Shown here in pieces: positions 28,544 to 37,195 of a stretch of DNA of 64,000 bases. The notes under the pieces were generated by a model, which saw only the letters and a program-made list of their open reading frames with translations, was not told where the DNA came from and made no database searches. Position numbers and translations under genes: made by a program. Origin of the DNA: Bombilactobacillus bombi (GTDB taxonomy: Bacteria > Bacillota > Bacilli > Lactobacillales > Lactobacillaceae). The DNA is taken from the NCBI RefSeq assembly GCF_964340835.1, contig NZ_OZ204251.1. One strand, given 5' to 3'. Every line of letters starts with the position of its first letter. The first letter of the stretch is position 1.

Positions 28544-28564
28544 TAAAATTTAAGTGAGGTCCGC

Positions 28565-29719
28565 ATGGCTGGAATATCAAAAAAACAATCGTTCCATCAA
28601 AAAAATCTTAATCTCGTATTACAACAAATTATTAATAATTCTCCGATTTCGCGAATCGATATTGCGCGTAATTTGGATATGAATAAATCATCCATTACGT
28701 CTTTATATAATGAAATTGAACACCAAGGCTATTTAAAAGAAATTGGAATCGGTCAAGCCTCCAAAAGCGGTGGCCGCAAGCCGATTTTAGTAGCCCTTAA
28801 CGAAAAATATGGCTATACAATTAGTATTGATTTAGGTTATAAGCATTTACACATTATGGCTAACTATTTAAATTGTCAGGATTTTTATTATCGTCGCATT
28901 AAAAATCCAAGTTCTCAAGTTAGTGACATTTTAAAAATCGTCGATGAGCAAATTAATGAAATTAAGCACTATGATGATACCAAGAATGGGTTGTTAGGAA
29001 TAGCTTTTTCAATTCATGGCATTGTTGATGAACAAGAAGTAATTAGTTCTCCTTTTTTAGATATGGAAAATATTGACCTGCAACAGCGCTATTGTGAGCA
29101 ATATGGCGTTCCCGTATTATTAGAAAATGAAGCCAACCTAGCAGCAATTTTTGAACATGATTTCAACAATGAATATAATAAAGCTAATTTGATTTGTGTG
29201 AGCATTCATAAAGGAATTGGTGCAGGGATAATTTTGAATCAACAAATTTACCGTGGCTTCCAGGGAGCTGCTGGTGAAATTGGCCGCAGTTTAATGATGT
29301 TGAATCAAGATATCAAAGTAGAAAACATTTGTTCAGAAGATGCCATTGTTGAGCGGGTCCGTCAACTAAAAAACGATAATAGGATAGAAAGAAAAGATGT
29401 AGTATCTTTAGCTAGAGATAAAGATGCGGATGTGAATAATGCTTTACAAGACTTTATCCACGGTATTGTTCGGATTTTATTTAATGTTTCAGTTGCTTTT
29501 GCTCCTGAAGAGATTTATTTGAGTTCGCCTTTACTAGAGGAATTACCAGCGCTCTTTGATGAAATTGAATTGCAAACACAACAATTAAAAATGAATCCAC
29601 AATTATATTTAATTGCTAATTCCAATTATGCTAATCTCTTAGGTGCAGCTTCTTTAATTAATCATCACGTTTTAAATTTGGATGATTATAATTTGAAATT
29701 TTCTTATAAAAATAAATAG
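28565..29719 (+). CDS. xylR: xylose operon repressor XylR, ROK family
   Basis: The 384-residue protein has an N-terminal winged helix (ISRIDIARNLDMNKSSITSLYNE) and a ROK domain (SIDLGYKHLHI, the AAGEIGR segment) typical of XylR from Firmicutes. ROK regulators bind a sugar through the kinase-like fold and release DNA. It converges on xylBA and lies 3 kb from the symporter gene. Three similar operator boxes in the region, including one at its own promoter, support the role. The usual zinc-binding Cys cluster after the ROK signature is reduced here (one Cys seen, in ENICSED). Confidence 0.87.
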   Translation: MAGISKKQSFHQKNLNLVLQQIINNSPISRIDIARNLDMNKSSITSLYNEIEHQGYLKEIGIGQASKSGGRKPILVALNEKYGYTISIDLGYKHLHIMANYLNCQDFYYRRIKNPSSQVSDILKIVDEQINEIKHYDDTKNGLLGIAFSIHGIVDEQEVISSPFLDMENIDLQQRYCEQYGVPVLLENEANLAAIFEHDFNNEYNKANLICVSIHKGIGAGIILNQQIYRGFQGAAGEIGRSLMMLNQDIKVENICSEDAIVERVRQLKNDNRIERKDVVSLARDKDADVNNALQDFIHGIVRILFNVSVAFAPEEIYLSSPLLEELPALFDEIELQTQQLKMNPQLYLIANSNYANLLGAASLINHHVLNLDDYNLKFSYKNK

Positions 29720-29741
29720 TCCTCGAAATTTTCGAGGACTA
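29717..29741. terminator. bidirectional terminator between xylR and xylB
   Basis: TAGTCCTCGAAA (29717-29728) and TTTCGAGGACTA (29730-29741) are perfect complements, between two convergent genes, with T-rich flanks in both directions. Confidence 0.85.
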
Positions 29742-29753
29742 TTATTGTAGAAA

Positions 29754-31262
29754 TTATTTATTTTTTTGTCTAAAGTCGATTAATCTAGAACTTAAGTCTT
29801 TAGTTTGAGAATAAATTTGATGATAAATCTCATATAGTTCATGGTATTGGCTAACATGTTCGGGGATTGGATTATAGGTTGTTTTAACTTTAACAAAATT
29901 TTCTGTACAACTGATAAAATCAGGATACCAACCTAATCCCACTGTTGCAAGCATTGCTGCCCCTAAACTGGCAGTCTGCTCATTGGCCAAACTCACAACT
30001 TTTTTATTAAAGATATCAGCCTGAATTTGTAGCCATAATGGACTTTTGGCGCCACCACCAATGGAAATTACAGTATCGAACAAATTATTGTGAGACGCAT
30101 ATATTTGCATAAGATCTTCAAAACTAAAAATAATACCTTCCAAGACGGCACGCACAAAATCACCACGAACATGACTACTATCAACACCAATAAAACTGCC
30201 GCGAATTTTAGCATCAGCGTAAGGAGCACGTTCACCAATTAAATAGGGTGTATATAATAAACCATGAGCACCTAGTGTTGAATGTTCAGCATCTTGTATC
30301 ATTTGGACAAAATCAGTTTGAGGATAAAAAGTTTTTTTAAACCAATTTAAGGAATCACCCGCGGCCAAAGTTACACCCATGGAATAATAAGCATCATTAA
30401 TTGCATGATCTTCAAACTGTAGTACTCCTTGATAGTTAGTTTGGGCATTGCTTTCATATTTTAAAACTACTCCTGAAGTTCCAATGCTAGATAAAACAGT
30501 GTTAGTTTGAAGAATACCAGCTCCCAGGGCACTAGCTGCATTATCAGCGGCTCCAGCAAACACAGGCATGTTGGCTTGAAGGCCAGATGTTTTGGCATAA
30601 GCATCAGTAATGTGACCAGCTAGCTCACTGGAATGCAATAATGGTGGACAGATAGATAAAGGAATATTAAAAGTATCACAAATCTCTTTACTCCAAGATT
30701 GAGTATCAATGTCAAGCATGACGGTTCCGGTAGCATCAGAATAATCAGTAGCTAACTTGCCAGTCATACAATAACGCACATAATCTTTGGGAAATAAGAA
30801 GGTCGTTGCTTGCTGCCAAATTTCAGGTTCGTTTTCTTGTACCCAAAGTAATTTAGGAAGAGTAAAACCCTCTAGTGGCTGGTTATGGGTGATTTGAATA
30901 AATTTATGGCCCATTTTGGTTTCAATTTCTTGTCGTTGCTTGGAAGTTCTAGTATCATCCCACAAAATTGCAGGCCGCAAAACTTGATTGGTGTGATCTA
31001 ATAATACTAAACCGTGCATTTGACCTGAAAAACTGAGACCAGCAATAGCTGTTGGTGCAATGTGATCTTGAGTAAGTAATTTATGAATAGCAGCCGTAGT
31101 ACCAGTAACCCAATCTTGCGGATCTTGTTCGCTAAAACCCACTTGAGGATGAGATAGGGGATAAGAACTACTTTGCTGTGCAGCAATGATTCCATTCTTA
31201 GTAATGGCCGCTACTTTCACAGCACTAGTGCCTAAATCAACTCCCAAAACATATTTTTCCAT
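29754..31262 (-). CDS. xylB: xylulokinase
   Basis: The 502-residue FGGY kinase phosphorylates D-xylulose to xylulose 5-phosphate. The N-terminal GVDLGTSAVKV phosphate loop, SGQMHGLVLLD near residue 79 and the C-terminal GGGAKSPLWLQI signature are all present; length is typical. It starts 18 bases behind xylA with AGGTGG as ribosome-binding site, so both are cotranscribed and controlled by XylR. The product enters the phosphoketolase or pentose-phosphate pathway. Confidence 0.94.
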   Translation of the reverse strand: MEKYVLGVDLGTSAVKVAAITKNGIIAAQQSSSYPLSHPQVGFSEQDPQDWVTGTTAAIHKLLTQDHIAPTAIAGLSFSGQMHGLVLLDHTNQVLRPAILWDDTRTSKQRQEIETKMGHKFIQITHNQPLEGFTLPKLLWVQENEPEIWQQATTFLFPKDYVRYCMTGKLATDYSDATGTVMLDIDTQSWSKEICDTFNIPLSICPPLLHSSELAGHITDAYAKTSGLQANMPVFAGAADNAASALGAGILQTNTVLSSIGTSGVVLKYESNAQTNYQGVLQFEDHAINDAYYSMGVTLAAGDSLNWFKKTFYPQTDFVQMIQDAEHSTLGAHGLLYTPYLIGERAPYADAKIRGSFIGVDSSHVRGDFVRAVLEGIIFSFEDLMQIYASHNNLFDTVISIGGGAKSPLWLQIQADIFNKKVVSLANEQTASLGAAMLATVGLGWYPDFISCTENFVKVKTTYNPIPEHVSQYHELYEIYHQIYSQTKDLSSRLIDFRQKNK

Positions 31263-31279
31263 AATTCCACCTAGTTTAA

Positions 31280-32620
31280 TTAACTTAATGTTTCAATAAT
31301 ATAATGATTGATAGTATCTTTAATTTGTTCCAAATGATCAGAATGAGTTGCTGCACGCAATTGTGCTTGAGTCTTGTCGAGGCTATATTTTTCTAGGTCA
31401 GCAAAATTAACTTGTCCAGCCTCAATCTGCGCACCAATACCAGTATTATAAGAATTGTAGCGATTTTTGACAATATCATCTAGCACGTGGTCTTCTTTTA
31501 ATTTTAGTGCAACACGTAAGCCAGCGGCAAAGCTATCCATTCCAACAATATGACCATAGAATAAGTCATTAGGTTCAAAAGAGGAGCGACGTGGTTTGGC
31601 ATCAAAGTTCAAACCACCACAAGGACCAATGCTTCCTTCTTGAACTACTTCATACATGGCAGCCACAGTTTCATAAAGATTGGAAGGATATTCATCAATA
31701 TCCCAACCAATTAACTTATCTCCTTGGTTGGCATCCAAAGATCCTAGTAAACCAGCATCACGGGCAACACGAATTTCATGTTGGTAAGTATGCCCTGCCA
31801 AATTGGCGTGATTACCTTCGAGATTTAACTTAAAATCTTGATCGAGATTGTATTCTTTCATGAAAGCAATCGTTGTGGCTGCATCAAAGTCATATTGATG
31901 AGTTGTTGGTTCTTTAGGTTTAGGTTCTAATAGCATTTGAGCTGTAAAGCCAATTTCGTTAGCATAGTCTTTAGCCATGTGAAAGAACTTAGCTGCATGT
32001 TCTTGCTCAAGTTTCATATCAGTATTCCATAAAGACTCATAACCTTCGCGTCCACCCCAGAAGACATAATTTTCTGCATTGACACGTTTACCAATTTCTA
32101 AGCTATGTTTTAATTGAGCCGCACTATATGCAAAAATATCAGCGTACGGAGAAGTAGCAGCACCAGCGACAAAACGAGGATTGTTAAACATATTAGAAGT
32201 GTTCCACAAAACTTTCATGCCAGTAGTTTTTTGATATTCAACAATTTTATCGACAACTTTATCGAGATTGCGGTTAGTTTCACGGAGAGTATCACCTTCA
32301 GGAGCTAAATCTCGATCATGAAAGGCTAGATAGTCAACACCAAGTTTGTCATAAAACTCAAACGCTGCATCCACTTTGGCTAAAGCTTGATCCATTGGAT
32401 CTTGATATTTATCATAAGGACGCATTGCTGTACCATCACCGAAGGGATCAATTAAACGTTGATCAAATGTATGCCAATAAGCTACTGAAAAACGCAACCA
32501 ATCGCGCATTTTTTTCCCACCAATAACTTCATCCGGATTATAATACTGAAATCCCAGCCCAGATTTTAAGCTTTTTTTAGTTCCAATATATTTAATTTTA
32601 TCTATATTCCAATATGACAT
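31280..32620 (-). CDS. xylA: xylose isomerase
   Basis: Converts D-xylose to D-xylulose. The 446-residue protein has the catalytic His region AFHDRDLAPEG, metal ligands in LEPKPKEPTTHQYDFD and the substrate/metal segment EGNHANLAGHTYQHE, as in class II isomerases with an N-terminal extension. AAAGGAG precedes the ATG. It is the first gene of xylAB and is read from a promoter with a XylR box just behind the -10. Confidence 0.95.
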   Translation of the reverse strand: MSYWNIDKIKYIGTKKSLKSGLGFQYYNPDEVIGGKKMRDWLRFSVAYWHTFDQRLIDPFGDGTAMRPYDKYQDPMDQALAKVDAAFEFYDKLGVDYLAFHDRDLAPEGDTLRETNRNLDKVVDKIVEYQKTTGMKVLWNTSNMFNNPRFVAGAATSPYADIFAYSAAQLKHSLEIGKRVNAENYVFWGGREGYESLWNTDMKLEQEHAAKFFHMAKDYANEIGFTAQMLLEPKPKEPTTHQYDFDAATTIAFMKEYNLDQDFKLNLEGNHANLAGHTYQHEIRVARDAGLLGSLDANQGDKLIGWDIDEYPSNLYETVAAMYEVVQEGSIGPCGGLNFDAKPRRSSFEPNDLFYGHIVGMDSFAAGLRVALKLKEDHVLDDIVKNRYNSYNTGIGAQIEAGQVNFADLEKYSLDKTQAQLRAATHSDHLEQIKDTINHYIIETLS

Positions 32621-32646
32621 TATGTTTCTCCTTTATTTTTTATTTT

Positions 32647-32708
32647 AATTAGTTTGTTTATATAACCAACCTACATAGAAGTATATCTCTATTATTGAAA
32701 AATAACAA
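32647..32708 (-). promoter_or_regulatory. xylA promoter with XylR operator (box B)
   Basis: On the minus strand TTGTTA (32708-32703) and TATACT (32685-32680) have a 17-base spacer. The box TTTGTTTATATAACCAACCT (32653-32672) lies just downstream of the -10, where bound repressor would block initiation. Confidence 0.72.
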
Positions 32709-32748
32709 CCATTAAATATATAGCTAATTAATTTGTTATATGCTTTTT

Positions 32749-32803
32749 TTGTTAAAAAGTATGTTAATATATCTATATTAGTTGTTACTTTAAACCAACC
32801 TAC
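32749..32803 (+). promoter_or_regulatory. symporter promoter with XylR operator (box C)
   Basis: A weak TTGTTA (32749-32754) and TATATT (32774-32779), followed directly by TTAGTTGTTACTTTAAACCA, continuing ACCTA (32779-32803). It shares the AACCAACCTA half-site with box B. Confidence 0.6.
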
Positions 32804-32831
32804 TCAAATAAAAATGAAAGGAATAAGTAAT

Positions 32832-34181
32832 ATGCGTAAAATTTCTACAGGTTTTATTTACTTTTTTGGTGCTTTAGGAGGATTGCTTTTTGGATATGAC
32901 ACAGGTGTTATTTCAGGAGCAATACTATTTATTCAAAAACAACTTCATCTTGGTTCATGGCAACAAGGATTTGTTGTAAGTGCTGTTTTATTAGGTGCTA
33001 TTTTAGGAGCTGCTATCATTGGACCTTCTTCCGATAAATATGGAAGAAAGAAATTATTATTATTATCATCAATTATATTTTTTATTGGTGCTATTGGGTC
33101 AGCATTTTCACCAGACTTTTGGACACTTATTATTTCTCGAATAATTTTAGGAATGGCTGTGGGTGCAGCTTCGGCATTAATTCCTACGTATTTAGCGGAA
33201 TTAGCACCTGCTAATAAACGTGGTGGAATATCTAGTTTATTTCAATTAATGGTTATGACAGGGATATTATTGGCATATATTACTAATTATACATTTTCAG
33301 GGATATATACAGGTTGGAGATGGATGTTAGGATTTGCTGCTATTCCAGCCGTTTTGTTGTTTTTTGGTGGATTAATTTTACCTGAAAGTCCACGTTTTCT
33401 AGTTAAAGAAAATAAGGATAAAGAAGCAGAAGAAGTATTATTAAATATGAATAATAATGATAAAGATGCTGTAAATGCTGAGTTATTACAAATAAAGGAA
33501 CAAGCAAAAATTAAAAGTGGTGGTTGGTCTGAACTTTTTAGTAAATTTGCACGGCCATCTTTGATTATTGGTATTGGATTGGCTATCTTTCAGCAAATAA
33601 TGGGATGTAATACTGTATTGTATTATGCACCTACGATTTTTACTGATGTGGGTTTTGGCGTATCTGCAGCTTTATTAGCCCATATTGGTATTGGTATCTT
33701 TAATGTAATAGTTACCGCAATAGCAGTAGCAATAATGGATAAAATTGATAGAACAAAAATGCTTACAGTAGGAGCTGTAGGTATGGGAATTTCGTTATTT
33801 ATTATGAGTTTTGCAATGAAATTTTCTGGAAAATCTAGTAGTGCAGCTATTATATGTGTTATTGCTTTAACAATTTATATTGCATTCTTTTCGGCAACTT
33901 GGGGACCAGTTATGTGGGTTATGATAGGTGAAGTTTTTCCGTTAAATATTCGTGGCCTGGGGAATTCTTTTTCTAGTGTAATTAACTGGGCAGCCAATAT
34001 GTTAGTTTCATTAACTTTTCCTAGTTTGTTAGATTTGTTTGGTACAGGAAGTTTATTCATTATTTATGGATTACTTTGCTTTATTTCAATTTGGTTTGTT
34101 CACAAATATGTCTTTGAAACACGGAATAGATCACTAGAAGAAATTGAAGCTAAATTACGACAAAAATCTAATGAAAATTAA
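32832..34181 (+). CDS. sugar:H+ symporter, MFS sugar porter family (probably xylose)
   Basis: The 449-residue protein has 12 hydrophobic segments and the sugar-porter signatures GALGGLLFGYDTGVISGA, the DKYGRKK loop after helix 2, RIILGMAVG, PTYLAELAPANKRG and PESPRFLV. It resembles XylE/AraE/XylT-type transporters. Start ATG 32832 follows AAAGGA; a longer frame from 32733 crosses the promoter and operator. Divergent from xylAB with a matching XylR box, so it is very likely the xylose importer of the regulon. Confidence 0.87.
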   Translation: MRKISTGFIYFFGALGGLLFGYDTGVISGAILFIQKQLHLGSWQQGFVVSAVLLGAILGAAIIGPSSDKYGRKKLLLLSSIIFFIGAIGSAFSPDFWTLIISRIILGMAVGAASALIPTYLAELAPANKRGGISSLFQLMVMTGILLAYITNYTFSGIYTGWRWMLGFAAIPAVLLFFGGLILPESPRFLVKENKDKEAEEVLLNMNNNDKDAVNAELLQIKEQAKIKSGGWSELFSKFARPSLIIGIGLAIFQQIMGCNTVLYYAPTIFTDVGFGVSAALLAHIGIGIFNVIVTAIAVAIMDKIDRTKMLTVGAVGMGISLFIMSFAMKFSGKSSSAAIICVIALTIYIAFFSATWGPVMWVMIGEVFPLNIRGLGNSFSSVINWAANMLVSLTFPSLLDLFGTGSLFIIYGLLCFISIWFVHKYVFETRNRSLEEIEAKLRQKSNEN

Positions 34182-34268
34182 TACAACTTTATATTTTAAT
34201 CCTTAATATTAAGCTTCATTAAAGGATAGATTACTTACTAATATTTACTTTTAATTGGAAACGTTATT

Positions 34269-34340
34269 ATGATGAATATCTCTAATTTTGAATATAATCA
34301 AACTTTTATTCATCAGATTGAAAAAATTTCTACAACATAA
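34269..34340 (+). CDS. possible 23-residue peptide between symporter and argH
   Basis: ATG 34269 opens a short frame (MMNISNFEYNQTFIHQ, seven more residues, then TAA at 34338-34340) whose stop abuts the terminator at 34339-34373. A cre-like sequence (TGGAAACGTTATTA, 34256-34269) lies directly before it. No good ribosome-binding site or promoter was seen. It may be the translated part of a small RNA, or chance. Confidence 0.25.
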   Translation: MMNISNFEYNQTFIHQIEKISTT

Positions 34341-34373
34341 AAAACAGCTAGGATATTTTCCTAACTGTTTTTT
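34339..34373. terminator. bidirectional terminator between symporter and argH
   Basis: AAAAAACAGCTAGGA (34339-34353) and TCCTAACTGTTTTTT (34359-34373) pair with one mismatch; T-rich on both strands between convergent genes. Confidence 0.82.
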
Positions 34374-34384
34374 ATAATTATCGT

Positions 34385-35773
34385 TTAATCAATCTTATCT
34401 AAAATTTTCTTAGCTTCAGCAATTTGGTGTTTGACTTGAGCAAAACTCGTTCCACCTAGTGATTGCCGTCGTTTGACCGCAATTTTTGATTGTAAATCAT
34501 GATACACGTCTGAACCAATCTCAGGCATGATTTCTTGATATTTGCTGAGTGGTATTTCTTGCAGAGTTACGCCGGTTTTGAGACCTTCTAGGACTAATTG
34601 ACCAACAAGAGCATGTGCTTGACGGAAGGGAATTCCCTTTACTGCTAAGTAATCTGCTAATTCAGTAGCATTGGAAAAATCTTTTTCTGTGGCTGCGGCC
34701 ATTTTTTCAGAATTAACTTGGGCAGTGTCCAACATTCCAGCCAATATTTTTAAACTGGGGATAATAGTTTTAACCGCATCAAAAGTACCTTCCTTGTCTT
34801 CTTGCATATCTTTATTATATGCTAAAGGCAGAGACTTCATGACTGTCAAAAGTCCGAATAAATCTCCAAAAACACGTCCTGATTTGCCTCGAATTAATTC
34901 GGCCATATCAGGATTCTTTTTTTGAGGCATAATGGAACTACCTGTGGAATACTGATCGGATAATTCCAAATAGCCAAATTCATATGAAGACCAAAGAACG
35001 ATTTCCTCACATAGACGTGAGAGATGCACCATTAAAATTGCAGCATTACTTAAAAATTCTAACGCAAAATCACGATCTGACACTGCATCTAATGAATTTG
35101 AGTAAGGTTTATCAAATCCTAACTGGCGAGTTGTTTGTTGGCGATCAATTGGAAAAGTAGTACCAGCTAGCGCTGCTGCTCCTAAAGGTGATAAATTGGT
35201 GTGTTGTTGGTTGAATTCAAAGCGTTCTACATCTCTTTGCAACATATAAAAGTATGCCATTAAATAATGACCATAAGAAATTGGCTGTGCGTGTTGGAGA
35301 TGGGTATAACCAGGCATGATGGTTTCAATATTTGCTTCAGCTTTGGTTACTAAAACTCTTTGTAGTTCTTGAATAGTTTGAATGATTTTGGGCAAGCGCT
35401 TTTTGAGATATAGATGAAAGTCAGTTGCCACTTGATCATTGCGACTGCGAGCAGTGTGCAGTTTACCAGCTACAGGTCCAATCTCTTTAGTCAAAAGGGC
35501 TTCGATATTCATATGAATGTCTTCGTTAGTAGTATCAAATTTAAGTTTACCAGCGGCTAGTTGTTGTTGTAGGCTTTTTAAGCCTTGAATAATTTGTTTA
35601 GCATCAGTTTCAGGGATAATATTGGTGTCTTGCAACATTTCCACATGGGCCAATGATCCTTGCAAATCTTCAGCAGCCATAAGCTGGTCAAAGTTAATGG
35701 AAGCGCCAAAAGCATCAATATTTTCATCACCACTGGCTTCAAAACGGCCCCCCCAAAGTTTATTTGTGGCCAT
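34385..35773 (-). CDS. argH: argininosuccinate lyase
   Basis: Splits argininosuccinate into arginine and fumarate, the last arginine synthesis step. The 462-residue protein begins MATNKLWGGRFEA and carries the superfamily signature GSSIMPQKKNPD and the TARSRNDQVATD segment. The ATG at 35773 with AGGA eight bases upstream is the start; the frame is open further into argG. It overlaps argG by 14 bases, so both are translationally coupled. The intact signature here is a useful contrast to the altered lyase at 55316-56704. Confidence 0.95.
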   Translation of the reverse strand: MATNKLWGGRFEASGDENIDAFGASINFDQLMAAEDLQGSLAHVEMLQDTNIIPETDAKQIIQGLKSLQQQLAAGKLKFDTTNEDIHMNIEALLTKEIGPVAGKLHTARSRNDQVATDFHLYLKKRLPKIIQTIQELQRVLVTKAEANIETIMPGYTHLQHAQPISYGHYLMAYFYMLQRDVERFEFNQQHTNLSPLGAAALAGTTFPIDRQQTTRQLGFDKPYSNSLDAVSDRDFALEFLSNAAILMVHLSRLCEEIVLWSSYEFGYLELSDQYSTGSSIMPQKKNPDMAELIRGKSGRVFGDLFGLLTVMKSLPLAYNKDMQEDKEGTFDAVKTIIPSLKILAGMLDTAQVNSEKMAAATEKDFSNATELADYLAVKGIPFRQAHALVGQLVLEGLKTGVTLQEIPLSKYQEIMPEIGSDVYHDLQSKIAVKRRQSLGGTSFAQVKHQIAEAKKILDKID

Positions 35774-36980
35774 TGCTTTGTCCTGCCTGTTTTTGGTGAA
35801 CTTGAGCATATACTTGTGTTGGTAAACCATAGAGTTTAATAAATCCTAAAGCAGCTTCTTGGTCAAATTCATCAGCTGCTGTATAAGTAGCAAGCTTCTC
35901 ATCATATAAAGAGTTTGGTGATTTACGGCCTTCACAAATGACATTTCCTTTAAAGAGTTTAACACGAACAATACCATTGACGTCTTTTTGGCTGGTTTTA
36001 ATGAAAGCTAACAAGCTATCCATTAACGGTGAGAACCAAAGTCCATTATAAATTAATTCGGCAATTTCTTTTTCTACAATAGGTTTAAAATGATCTAAAG
36101 TTTTATCTAATGTGATATCTTCAATATCTTTGTGAGCAGTTAATAAAACTGTAGCTGCAGGGCATTCGTAAATTTCGCGTGATTTGATACCAATCAAACG
36201 ATTTTCCACATGATCAATTCGGCCAATACCATGTTTGCCAGCAATTTTATCTAGTTTCATAATTAAACTAGCCAGTGATAATTTTTCGTCATTTAATTTG
36301 ACTGGTACACCTTGCTCAAAACTAATTGTGATAATTTCGGGTTCATCGGGGGCATCTTTAATATCAACACTGCGGTCATAAGCATCTGCGGGAGCACTAG
36401 CCCAAGGATCTTCTAAAATCCCGCACTCGTTAGCTCTTCCCCAAAGGTTTTCGTCAATCGAATAGGGGCTTTTTTTATTAATTGGTACAGGAATCCCATT
36501 TTCTTTGGCGTAATCAATTTCTTCTTCTCGTGACCAATGAGTTTCACGAATAGGGTCTTCGATTTTCATTTCAGGTGCTAAAGCCCGAATACCAACGTCA
36601 AAACGTACTTGATCATTACCTTTACCAGTGCAGCCGTGGGCAATCGCAACGGCACCGTATTTTTGGGCAACTTCGACTAAAATTTTAACAATGAGAGGTC
36701 TTGATAACGCTGAAACTAAAGGATATTTGTCTTCATAATAAGCATGACTTTGTAAAGCCGGTAAGCAATATTCTTGGGCAAACTCTTCTTTAGCATCGAT
36801 GACCACAGATTCTACAGCACCAACTGCCAAGCCCTTTTCTTTGATTTTTTCTAAATCTTTACCTTCACCAACGTCAATACAACAAGCAATGACATCATAA
36901 CCTTTGTTTTTCAACCAGGCGATTTCAACAGAAGTATCTAATCCGCCAGAATAAGCTAAAACGATTTTATCTTTTGCCAT
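35760..36980 (-). CDS. argG: argininosuccinate synthase
   Basis: Joins citrulline and aspartate with ATP to argininosuccinate. The 406-residue protein has the N-type PPi loop AYSGGLDTSV at residue 8, AHGCTGKGNDQVRF and SPYSIDENLWGRA. It is the first gene of argGH; GGAGTGAG precedes the ATG. The AT-rich upstream region (around 37010-37050) contains TTGCATATTATCA on the minus strand, which could be an ArgR half-site, but this is weak. Confidence 0.95.
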   Translation of the reverse strand: MAKDKIVLAYSGGLDTSVEIAWLKNKGYDVIACCIDVGEGKDLEKIKEKGLAVGAVESVVIDAKEEFAQEYCLPALQSHAYYEDKYPLVSALSRPLIVKILVEVAQKYGAVAIAHGCTGKGNDQVRFDVGIRALAPEMKIEDPIRETHWSREEEIDYAKENGIPVPINKKSPYSIDENLWGRANECGILEDPWASAPADAYDRSVDIKDAPDEPEIITISFEQGVPVKLNDEKLSLASLIMKLDKIAGKHGIGRIDHVENRLIGIKSREIYECPAATVLLTAHKDIEDITLDKTLDHFKPIVEKEIAELIYNGLWFSPLMDSLLAFIKTSQKDVNGIVRVKLFKGNVICEGRKSPNSLYDEKLATYTAADEFDQEAALGFIKLYGLPTQVYAQVHQKQAGQSNGHK

Positions 36981-37140
36981 AATATCTCACTCCATTCAAT
37001 TTATTGAAATTATAAAATAAAATTTTGATAATATGCAACGTTTTTTTAGAATTGTCTTATGTAGATTAAAGCTACTTTAAGGAAAATTCAGTAGAAACCA
37101 AGATATTATAAAGGGCATTAAACAGTTGCAATTATGGGCG

Positions 37141-37171
37141 AAGAAAAGCTGAAACCACTATCTGTCTCAGC
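37141..37171 (-). terminator. terminator of the fabK-like gene
   Basis: Read on the minus strand: GCTGAGAC (37171-37164), eight-base loop, GTTTCAGC (37155-37148), then TTTTCTT. Confidence 0.7.
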
Positions 37172-37195
37172 CTTGTTGAGTGTTAACTATATTGT

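Noticed and set aside
32733..32831. N-terminal extension of the symporter from 32733
   Set aside because: It would run through the promoter and XylR box; ATG 32832 has a site and gives the usual sugar-porter start.
34256..34269. cre site controlling a gene here
   Set aside because: TGGAAACGTTATTA fits cre moderately, but no supported gene starts downstream on either strand; kept only as part of a low-confidence small unit.
36981..37060. ArgR box upstream of argG
   Set aside because: TTGCATATTATCA on the minus strand resembles a half-site, but in very AT-rich DNA this is expected by chance; no second site was clear.
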